Source of the DNA: RGIG6904 sp024680835
GTDB lineage: Bacteria; Bacillota; Clostridia; Lachnospirales; Lachnospiraceae
Length of the DNA stretch: 5,090 nucleotides
NCBI GenBank assembly: GCA_024680835.1
Contig: JAILBP010000078.1
Location: 1 to 5,090 of the forward strand
Direction of reading: 5' to 3'
This document shows positions 1-4,594 of this stretch, one piece after another. The notes under the pieces are model-generated. The model was not told the origin of the DNA. It saw only the letters and a list, made by a program, of their open reading frames with translations, and did not search any database. Position 1 is the first letter of the stretch. Every line of letters begins with the position of its first letter. The position numbers were made by a program, and so were the translations under genes.

Positions 1-672
1 GATACTCCCATCATACTGGTGATAAACACCGGCAGTGCCATGGACGTTTCCAAGTTAGAGGACGGATGCGCCGCGATCCTGCAGTGCTGGTACAGCGGCG
101 AATGCGGCGGAGCGGCTCTCGGAGACCTCCTCTTCGGAAAATTCTCCCCCTCCGGCAGAATGCCCGTCACTGTAAATTACGATGGAACGCTCCCGGAATT
201 CACTGACTACAGCATGAAAAACCGAACCTACCGCTACACCGGAGATGAGGTTCTCTATCCCTTCGGATACGGTCTCGGCTACACCGATTTCCAATATGAC
301 AGCATGGAGATCACCAAAAAGGACGGTGGCTATGATATAAGGATAGCCGTTAAAAACACCGGCAGCATGGACGGTACAGAGCCTGTCCAGATCTACATCT
401 CAAATGCCGAAGCCGTAAAAGGCTCAGCTGAAGACACAGGTGACCAGCCCGTACATTCCCTCTGCGGATTTAAGGCTGTAAACCTTAAAAAAGGAGAGTC
501 AGTGGCTGTGACTATATCCATATCTGACAGCGCATTCGATACCGTACTCACCGACGGCAGCAGGGTCAGACTTCCCGGAACCTACAGGATCTATGCGGGT
601 TCACAGCAGCCCGGCCAAAGAAGCGAGATCCTCACCGGCAGGAAATGTCTGATGCAGGAGATCGCCCTGTAA
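1..672 (+). CDS. Glycoside hydrolase family 3 (beta-glucosidase/beta-xylosidase type), C-terminal part
   Basis: The frame is open from base 1 and ends at TAA 670-672, so 223 C-terminal residues are visible and the start lies outside the window. Residues 1-60 match the end of the GH3 alpha/beta sandwich domain: a PIILVINTG strand, then GGAALGDLLFGKFSPSGRMPVT. Residues 74-97 carry the family signature NRTYRY...LYPFGYGLGYT, which leads into the fibronectin-III-like domain (about 97-205, with VKNTGSMDGTEPVQIYIS and GFKAVNLKKGE). The GH3 family releases terminal beta-linked sugars from plant or other glycans using a catalytic Asp in the N-terminal barrel, which is not in the window. Substrate (glucoside or xyloside) and location cannot be decided from this part; no membrane anchor or sorting signal is seen at the C-terminus, which would fit a cytoplasmic enzyme acting on imported oligosaccharides. 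It converges with the oxidoreductase gene. The family call is firm; the substrate is open. Confidence 0.93.
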   Translation, partial: DTPIILVINTGSAMDVSKLEDGCAAILQCWYSGECGGAALGDLLFGKFSPSGRMPVTVNYDGTLPEFTDYSMKNRTYRYTGDEVLYPFGYGLGYTDFQYDSMEITKKDGGYDIRIAVKNTGSMDGTEPVQIYISNAEAVKGSAEDTGDQPVHSLCGFKAVNLKKGESVAVTISISDSAFDTVLTDGSRVRLPGTYRIYAGSQQPGQRSEILTGRKCLMQEIAL

Positions 673-699
673 AGCCTGCGGATATAACCAAATATGCAG

Positions 700-728
700 A
701 AAGGGACACGGATATCCGTGTCCCTTTT
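700..728 (+). terminator. Intrinsic terminator after the GH3 gene (perfect 28-bp palindrome)
   Basis: Bases 700-727 are a perfect palindrome with 14-bp arms. As RNA it folds into a 9-bp GC-rich stem (GGGACACGG, 703-711, with CCGTGTCCC, 716-724), an ATAT loop, and the flanking A and T runs (tail TTTT 725-728). It begins 28 nt after the GH3 stop, the usual place for a Rho-independent terminator. Because it is symmetrical it may also stop minus-strand transcripts from the oxidoreductase gene, which ends 85 nt away, although the T tail on that strand is only three long. Confidence 0.85.
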
Positions 729-812
729 GACTAATACGCTAACGCTGCTGTTGTCTCATTTCTGCCGGTTCCGTTTATGCCTTCAGAAGCTTTACCCTTG
801 CCTGCTTTTTCA

Positions 813-1985
813 CTACCACCTGACCTTCCAGCGCTCAGCCAGCTTTTCGGCAGACTCGCTCACATGGGGCGGCTTACGGGTCAGCTTTTCATCATGACAG
901 AGCTTTGCCAGATGCTCCTCGAAAATATCCTCTGCAACCGGGATCTCTGCCCACCCGTCAGTCCATGCGGAAACATAGGCTGCGTTTGATATCGATAATG
1001 AATTCAGGCCGTCCTCCCCCGGTGCCAAAAGCTCTGTTCCATCCAATATGGAATCCGCAAAGTTATTGATTATCTCGGGGTGACCGTCGGGCTCAACCCC
1101 TGAAAATTCCTCATAGTCACATTCAGGCGATGCAAAGCCGTCCTGACATGTAAAGCAGGTAATCCGCTCATCCTCTTTAAGACGCCACCATCTTAGCTTC
1201 CCCCCTTCAAGGACGATCTTTCCTTTCGTGCCTGATATTTCGAGGCGGTTGGTTCCGGGTGTCTCTCCCGTAGTGGTGATAAATGTGGCTGTCGCGCCGT
1301 TCTCATATTCTCCATAGATCGTAACATCATCCTCAACACCTATGTTGTGATATTTGCCAAAGGAACAGAATGCGCGGATCCTCTTTGGCATTCCGAATAT
1401 CCACTGCCACAGGTCAAGATTATGCGGTGCCTGATTTAACAGCACGCCACCGCCCTCACCGTTCCATGTTGCGCGCCACGTTCCTGAGTCATAATATGCC
1501 TGGGTTCTGTACCAGTTGGTTACTATCCATACCAGTCTTTTCGTTTCGCCCAGCTGTCCGCTCTTCACTATCTCCCTTGCTTTTGCAAAGATCGGATTTG
1601 TGCGCTGGTTAAACATGATCCCGAATTTCACACCCGCCCTGGCCGCAGCCTCGTTCATCATGCGAACCTGTCCCGTGTACACACCGGCCGGTTTTTCGGT
1701 GAGAACATGAAGTCCTTTTTCAAATGCCTTGATCGCAATAGACGGATGATCATAATGCGGTACGGCTATCAGCACTGCATCCGCAAGACCGCTTTCCAGA
1801 ATCCCGTCAACACTGTCAAATGTCGCAGCTGTCGGAAGCTTTGCCGCAGCGTTCTTAAGCTTTTCCGGATCCGTGTCAGCCAGCGCCGTCACCTCCACAC
1901 GCGGACATTCACCGCGCAAAACATACTGTAAATGCCCACTGCCCATATTACCCAATCCTATTATACCAAGTCTTACTTTTTCCAT
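813..1985 (-). CDS. Gfo/Idh/MocA family NAD(P)-dependent oxidoreductase, 390 aa
   Basis: This is predicted to be a soluble sugar, cyclitol or glycoside dehydrogenase. Residues 4-37 form a Rossmann fold with the dinucleotide loop GLGNMG (10-15) and an acidic Asp37 at the end of beta-2, which usually favours NAD over NADP. Residues 93-99 (HVLTEKP) hold the family EKP motif; Lys98 is the usual catalytic or nucleotide-contacting lysine. Residues 178-191 (GGGVLLNQAPHNLD) are the family active-site segment with His188 and Asp191. The C-terminal half is the alpha/beta dimerisation and substrate domain. At 390 residues it is slightly longer than the common 330-370. The start is set by GGGAGGA at 1991-1997, 5 nt upstream of ATG, and the stop is TAG. 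It follows the isomerase gene on the same strand after 79 nt with no terminator visible, so the two are probably one operon. The family is certain; the substrate is unknown. Confidence 0.93.
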   Translation of the reverse strand: MEKVRLGIIGLGNMGSGHLQYVLRGECPRVEVTALADTDPEKLKNAAAKLPTAATFDSVDGILESGLADAVLIAVPHYDHPSIAIKAFEKGLHVLTEKPAGVYTGQVRMMNEAAARAGVKFGIMFNQRTNPIFAKAREIVKSGQLGETKRLVWIVTNWYRTQAYYDSGTWRATWNGEGGGVLLNQAPHNLDLWQWIFGMPKRIRAFCSFGKYHNIGVEDDVTIYGEYENGATATFITTTGETPGTNRLEISGTKGKIVLEGGKLRWWRLKEDERITCFTCQDGFASPECDYEEFSGVEPDGHPEIINNFADSILDGTELLAPGEDGLNSLSISNAAYVSAWTDGWAEIPVAEDIFEEHLAKLCHDEKLTRKPPHVSESAEKLAERWKVRW

Positions 1986-2064
1986 ATTTTTCCTCCCATA
2001 CTGTTAATCTGTGCTTCATTCGCTATGTATGACGCTGTCCGCGTGATCTGTCAAAACATCCGGT

Positions 2065-2871
2065 CTACCTTATGATATCCTTAAGCGAATTGACTGCTAC
2101 CGTAAAGGCGATCAGTGAGTCCGGATAGGTAAAACGCATTTCCGATTTCTGTTCTTTTTCCAGCTTGTCAAATCCCTCAAATACTGTAAGATGCGGCTCA
2201 ACCGTCAATACCTCTCCCTTATACTGCGATATCAGCCATGGCAGTTCTCCTGCACCCTGTCCGGCAGGCACCACCTTTCCGTCCGGCAGCGCATCCTTGA
2301 TATGCATATATTCAACATATGGCGAAACCAGCTCCCATGCCTCTTTGGTATCCTGACCGCACTGAATATAATTTGCAGGATCAAAAACTGCCCGGAGCTC
2401 AGGCAGGGCTTTGTGGAGCTCCAGACATTTGGGAGCCGTGTCACCGTATATGCCCTTTTCATTCTCATGACACAATATCACACCGGTTCCCTGTGCAGCC
2501 TCGATAAATTTACCCAGACGCTCCAGCACCGACTCAATATCAGTCGTACCGTAAAAGCTGAACAATCTGATGTGCTGCGCTCCCAGAATATCTGCGACCT
2601 CCAGGCTGCGCTTGAATTTATCCAGATGCGGTTCAAAATCATCAGATATATTGATCTTTCCGTAAGGCGATCCCAGTGACCACACCTTTATACCCGAAAA
2701 ATCCAGCATCTTCCGAATTTCCGCAGCGCGTGAGGGTGTAATGTTATCGATATTGACACCGTCCACGCCCCTTATCTCCAGATACTCCACATCATTTCTG
2801 CTCATGGCATCAATTTGTCCTGTCAGATCCGATGCCGCCTCATCCGCAAATGCCGCAAGCTTAAACCTCAT
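2065..2871 (-). CDS. Sugar isomerase/epimerase, xylose-isomerase-like TIM barrel (AP_endonuc_2), 268 aa
   Basis: The length and motif order match single-domain TIM-barrel isomerase/epimerases of this superfamily, which interconvert keto/aldo sugars or epimerise them with a divalent metal. Visible motifs, in order, are EYLEIRGVDG (29-38), SLGSPYGKI (65-73), CHENEKGIYGD (134-144), FDPANYIQCGQD (163-174), YMHIKDA (188-194), PAGQGAGELP (202-211) and LTVEPHL (222-228). By analogy with the family, the metal ligands would be Glu136 (or Glu138), Asp164, His190 and Glu225. The start is fixed by a near-perfect AGGAGGT (2881-2887) 9 nt upstream of ATG. It is the first gene of the minus-strand operon, followed by the oxidoreductase; such pairs commonly process one sugar in sequence. 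No signal peptide or membrane segment is present, so it should be cytoplasmic. An endonuclease IV role is unlikely given the sugar context. Reaction and substrate are not identifiable. Confidence 0.9.
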   Translation of the reverse strand: MRFKLAAFADEAASDLTGQIDAMSRNDVEYLEIRGVDGVNIDNITPSRAAEIRKMLDFSGIKVWSLGSPYGKINISDDFEPHLDKFKRSLEVADILGAQHIRLFSFYGTTDIESVLERLGKFIEAAQGTGVILCHENEKGIYGDTAPKCLELHKALPELRAVFDPANYIQCGQDTKEAWELVSPYVEYMHIKDALPDGKVVPAGQGAGELPWLISQYKGEVLTVEPHLTVFEGFDKLEKEQKSEMRFTYPDSLIAFTVAVNSLKDIIR

Positions 2872-2971
2872 AGTCCTGTCACCTCCTGATTTTTCTGTCT
2901 ATGTTTCCTGTCCTTGTTTTCTGTTTTTGAGTTTTTGGTCTTTAAGTTTATTTCGCTGTACTTCCTTTTGT
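2872..2971 (-). promoter_or_regulatory. Long purine-rich 5' leader of the isomerase/oxidoreductase operon
   Basis: If the minus promoter at 2979-3007 is used, the transcript starts near 2972 and has a leader of about 100 nt. As RNA this leader is strongly A/G-rich, with repeated A-tracts and CAGAAAA/CAGGAAA-like words, and ends in the AGGAGGT ribosome site. No stable hairpin, small ORF or recognised riboswitch was found in it. An unstructured leader would keep the ribosome site open. Confidence 0.35.
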
Positions 2972-2978
2972 TGTCTTT

Positions 2979-3007
2979 ATGATATTCTGTAGAGAATTGC
3001 ATTACAA
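2979..3007 (-). promoter_or_regulatory. Putative sigma-A promoter of the isomerase/oxidoreductase operon
   Basis: Reading the minus strand, TTGTAA (3002-3007, 4 of 6 to TTGACA) and TATCAT (2979-2984, 5 of 6 to TATAAT) are separated by exactly 17 bp. The weak -35 sits between two TTGCA boxes (2997-3001 and 3008-3012), as expected for a promoter that needs an AraC-type activator. The start would be near 2972. This is a pattern match only. Confidence 0.5.
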
Positions 3008-3034
3008 TTGCAAAAAGCCTCATAACCTATTGCA
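2997..3034. promoter_or_regulatory. Putative AraC-regulator operator: three TTGCA boxes in helical phase
   Basis: On the + strand TTGCA occurs at 2997-3001, 3008-3012 and 3030-3034, with starts 11 and 22 bp apart (one and two helical turns). Wider contexts are similar: AATTGCATTA, AATTGCAAAA and TATTGCAAAT. The first two boxes can also be read as an inverted repeat, TTGCA-N6-TGCAA, because TTGCAA is partly self-complementary. Direct repeats on one face of the helix fit the two-HTH binding mode of AraC proteins. The set lies across the -35 regions of both divergent promoters. Binding by the adjacent regulator is inference. Confidence 0.5.
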
Positions 3035-3058
3035 AATCCACGCACAAAAATGTATATT
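3030..3058 (+). promoter_or_regulatory. Putative promoter of the AraC-family regulator gene
   Basis: TTGCAA (3030-3035, 4 of 6) and TATATT (3053-3058, 5 of 6) are spaced 17 bp apart, which predicts a start near 3065 and a leader of about 74 nt. The -35 hexamer coincides with the third TTGCA box, so the regulator would occupy its own promoter, consistent with autoregulation. The leader holds a modest inverted repeat, CCGGT (3094-3098) with ACCGG (3109-3113), with a 10-nt loop and no T tail. Confidence 0.5.
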
Positions 3059-3138
3059 GAATATCAGATCTATCGACGAAAACACCCGCTCCTCCGGTAC
3101 TAACCGTAACCGGTGGCAGCCCGAAAGGAAAAGCACAT

Positions 3139-3939
3139 ATGGATCTTCTAAAAGAGAGCGACCGCAATAACATATATATACGTCATGCCATAGACGAAAG
3201 ACCTGATAATAAAGACATGTGTTTCCACATTCATGACAGATGTGAGATATTCTGTTTTGTTTCGGGTAACGCACAGTATCTGGTGGAAGGGTCTGTCTAT
3301 CCTCTGGAGAACGGCAGCATACTCATCATGCGTCCCGGAGAGGCTCACTGCGTCCGGTTTCTGGGTTCCAAGCGCTATGAGCGTTACGCTGTCAATTTTC
3401 CATTATCACTTTTTGACGGCTTTGATCCCGAACGAAGACTGTTGAAGCCCTATACCGACAGACCTCTCGGTGTTCGAAATCTGTATCACATCAGCGGACT
3501 TGAAGATACCTTCCATGAGCTCTGCTATTTTGAGGGGGACGACTACGACCGGACACTGTTGATGATCACAAATCTAGCAGACATCATGAAAAAACTGGGA
3601 GAACATCATTCCGGCAAGGCAACTGCCGAAATCTCACTGTCCACAAAGCTTGTCAGATATGTCAATGACATGATCGCGGAAGATATAACGGTTGAAAAGC
3701 TTGCAGAGCATTTTTTCCTCAGCACCTCTCAGTTTTCAAGACTTTTTAAGGAATCAACCGGTGCCTCGCCCTGGGCGTATGTCACTGCAAAAAGACTGGT
3801 CAGTGCCAGAGAAATGCTATTAAACGGAGCCGGTGCCAAAAAAGCCGCAGAAACCTGCGGCTTTAAGGACTATTCTGTATTTTATAAGGCATATGTCAAA
3901 CGCTTCAATGAGATGCCCAGTTCGTTCAGAAAAAATTGA
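3139..3939 (+). CDS. AraC-family transcriptional regulator with cupin sensor domain, 266 aa
   Basis: Residues 28-80 form an AraC-type cupin sensor (HIHDRCEIFCFVSG with His30, His32 and Glu36, then NGSILIMRPGEAHCV with His70). Residues 170-264 form the DNA-binding domain with two helix-turn-helix motifs: about 183-205 (ITVEKLAEHFFLSTSQFSRL) and about 232-255 (KKAAETCGFKDYSVFYKAY), followed by the usual FNEMPSSFR end. Length is typical for cupin-AraC sugar regulators. The start is supported by AAAGGA at 3124-3129, 9 nt before ATG; an in-frame TGA at 3058-3060 and no other ATG or GTG exclude an earlier start. The gene is divergent from the isomerase/oxidoreductase operon, its likely target, and the TTGCA boxes between them are candidate operators. 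The inducer is presumably the sugar those enzymes handle. It may also control the GH3 gene, whose promoter is outside the window. Confidence 0.94.
   Translation: MDLLKESDRNNIYIRHAIDERPDNKDMCFHIHDRCEIFCFVSGNAQYLVEGSVYPLENGSILIMRPGEAHCVRFLGSKRYERYAVNFPLSLFDGFDPERRLLKPYTDRPLGVRNLYHISGLEDTFHELCYFEGDDYDRTLLMITNLADIMKKLGEHHSGKATAEISLSTKLVRYVNDMIAEDITVEKLAEHFFLSTSQFSRLFKESTGASPWAYVTAKRLVSAREMLLNGAGAKKAAETCGFKDYSVFYKAYVKRFNEMPSSFRKN
3838..3864 (-). terminator. Possible minus-strand intrinsic terminator inside the AraC-regulator gene
   Basis: A perfect 10-bp inverted repeat, AAAGCCGCAG (3841-3850) and CTGCGGCTTT (3855-3864), with a 4-nt loop lies in the second HTH coding region. On the minus strand it is followed by a run of six T (complement of 3838-3843, three of them in the stem), giving the full geometry of a Rho-independent terminator. 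On the + strand no T tail follows. It could stop antisense transcription from the right before it reaches the divergent promoters. It could also be an accident of coding sequence. Confidence 0.4.
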
Positions 3940-3943
3940 CACA

Positions 3944-4021
3944 TCATTTCTGCACCGAAAGGATATTTTCCGTGATCTTATCCCATTTTGTCACCTCCGT
4001 TTTTAGTGTTTTGATGATGGT
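3944..4021 (-). pseudogene. Possible C-terminal remnant of a lost convergent gene (25 codons)
   Basis: The minus strand has an open frame reading TIIKTLKTEV followed by TKWDKITENILSVQK and a TGA stop (3944-3946), with another TGA just upstream (4022-4024). Only 4 bp separate its stop from the AraC-regulator stop, a common arrangement for convergent neighbours. The peptide looks like an amphipathic C-terminal helix, loosely like the ends of PadR-type regulators (weak recall, not a motif match). The frame stops where the truncated HATPase_c_4 gene begins on the other strand, so both could be halves of a deletion or insertion junction near 4000-4012. With only 25 codons, chance is a real alternative. 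Confidence 0.3.
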
Positions 4022-4477
4022 TCAGAGGTTCAGTTGCTGGATATAAGACATGTACCGTCAAAACTACGAAATCCGATTCTTGCAGATGTTTTTGGAAGAA
4101 TGCGGCTTATGGAGCGAAGGGGAAGTGGATTTAAGAAGATTCTTGACGCATATGAGGCAGAAGAACGATATAAGGAAGAACTAAAGCCTGTGTTTTATAC
4201 GGATGGTTATAATTTCTTCCTTACGCTTTGGAATCTCAATTATGCCTATGATAAAGCGCAAAATAAAGCGCAAAATAAAGCGCAGAAAAGCCAGATGACT
4301 GACCGTGAGCATATATTGCTGCTTCTTAAGGAAAATCCGTCATTAACGCAGGTCGAGTTGTCAGAAATGATGGATAAGTCCAGAAGAACAGTACAAATGC
4401 TAATGAAAGAGTTGCTTGACGAAGGCACGATTGAAAGAATCGGATCCAAGAAAAAAGGTTCATGGCTTGTGAAATAA
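4010..4477 (+). pseudogene. 5'-truncated AlbA_2/HATPase_c_4-type transcriptional regulator
   Basis: Homology to the C-terminal part of this family begins at FDDGSEV (frame from 4010) and runs through LDIRHVPSKLRNPILADVF and MERRGSGFKKILDAYE, the hallmark of the HATPase_c_4 (RecG-like, 'putative DNA-binding') domain. A KAQN repeat linker follows, then a C-terminal winged helix (about 4298-4474: LTQVELSEMMDKSRRTVQML...IERIGSKKKGSWLVK). Full family members are usually 400-500 residues with an N-terminal AlbA_2 domain; that domain and the start of HATPase are absent, and an in-frame TAG at 4004-4006 closes the frame upstream. A TTG at 4034 with AGAGG at 4024-4028 could allow re-initiation of a 147-residue protein, but truncation is the simpler reading. 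The winged helix is intact, so a short DNA-binding product cannot be excluded. Composition is more AT-rich than the sugar locus to the left. Confidence 0.75.
4251..4286 (+). repeat. Three tandem 12-bp repeats encoding an AQNK linker
   Basis: The unit ATAAAGCGCAAA occurs at 4251-4262 and 4263-4274, with a third copy, ATAAAGCGCAGA, at 4275-4286. Being 12 bp it stays in frame and gives the hydrophilic KAQNKAQNKAQK linker between the HATPase remnant and the winged helix. Such repetitive linkers are common at this point in the family. Copy number could vary by slippage without frameshift. Confidence 0.85.
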
Positions 4478-4494
4478 TAAAAGAGGTGATTTAG

Positions 4495-4539
4495 GTGGAA
4501 GATTTTACAATAAATGAGATGCAGGATATGCAAAACTAA
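4495..4539 (+). pseudogene. GTG-start mini-ORF, possible stump of a MazG-like gene
   Basis: Fourteen codons (MEDFTINEMQDMQN, GTG read as Met) end in TAA at 4537-4539. The start is 17 nt after the previous stop and has a good ribosome site (AGAGGTGAT, 4482-4490). The peptide resembles the start of small MazG-like nucleotide pyrophosphohydrolases, which often begin with an (N/K)EMQ-x-MQ helix (recall only). The expected continuation (ELQEKY...) is missing, so a truncation is suspected. It could instead be a leader peptide for the HD gene 55 nt downstream, or chance. Confidence 0.35.
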
Positions 4540-4547
4540 ACTTACAA

Positions 4548-4580
4548 ATACTATTAATAACGAATATGTTTTTATAGTAT
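4548..4580. repeat. AT-rich inverted repeat upstream of the HD gene
   Basis: ATACTAT (4548-4554) and ATAGTAT (4574-4580) form a 7-bp inverted repeat with a 19-nt spacer; two further pairs form inside after one mismatch. It ends just before the HD-gene ribosome site, and TATAGT (4573-4578) could be a -10 element, but no matching -35 was found. It could be an operator or a weak hairpin; the AT-richness makes chance plausible. Confidence 0.25.
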
Positions 4581-4594
4581 GGAAAGAAGGAAAA

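Noticed and set aside
731..812. A separate terminator for the minus-strand oxidoreductase gene
   Set aside because: Only very short pairings such as CTTCAGAAG were found, with no T tail on the minus strand; the palindrome at 700-727 is the better candidate.
694..989. Overlapping plus-strand open frames after the GH3 stop
   Set aside because: They start at or after the terminator, have no ribosome site, and run into the antisense of the oxidoreductase C-terminus.
2191..2679. A 162-codon plus-strand open frame inside the isomerase gene
   Set aside because: It is fully antisense to a strongly supported TIM-barrel enzyme with a perfect ribosome site, and its translation shows no motif.
813..2871. 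C-glycoside deglycosylation operon (DgpA/DgpB/DgpC type)
   Set aside because: Those systems also need the small DUF6379-type beta subunit next to the barrel protein; none is encoded between or beside the two genes here.
3990..3998. VTS codons in another frame just before FDDGS, suggesting a simple one-base deletion rather than truncation (family proteins often read S-PGGM-FDDGS)
   Set aside because: The 11 nt between do not encode PGGM, and residues upstream of VTS do not resemble the family, so three matching residues are most likely chance.
4251..4286. Repeat considered as a CRISPR-like or phage-type array
   Set aside because: The units are 12 bp, directly tandem with no spacers, and in frame within a coding sequence.
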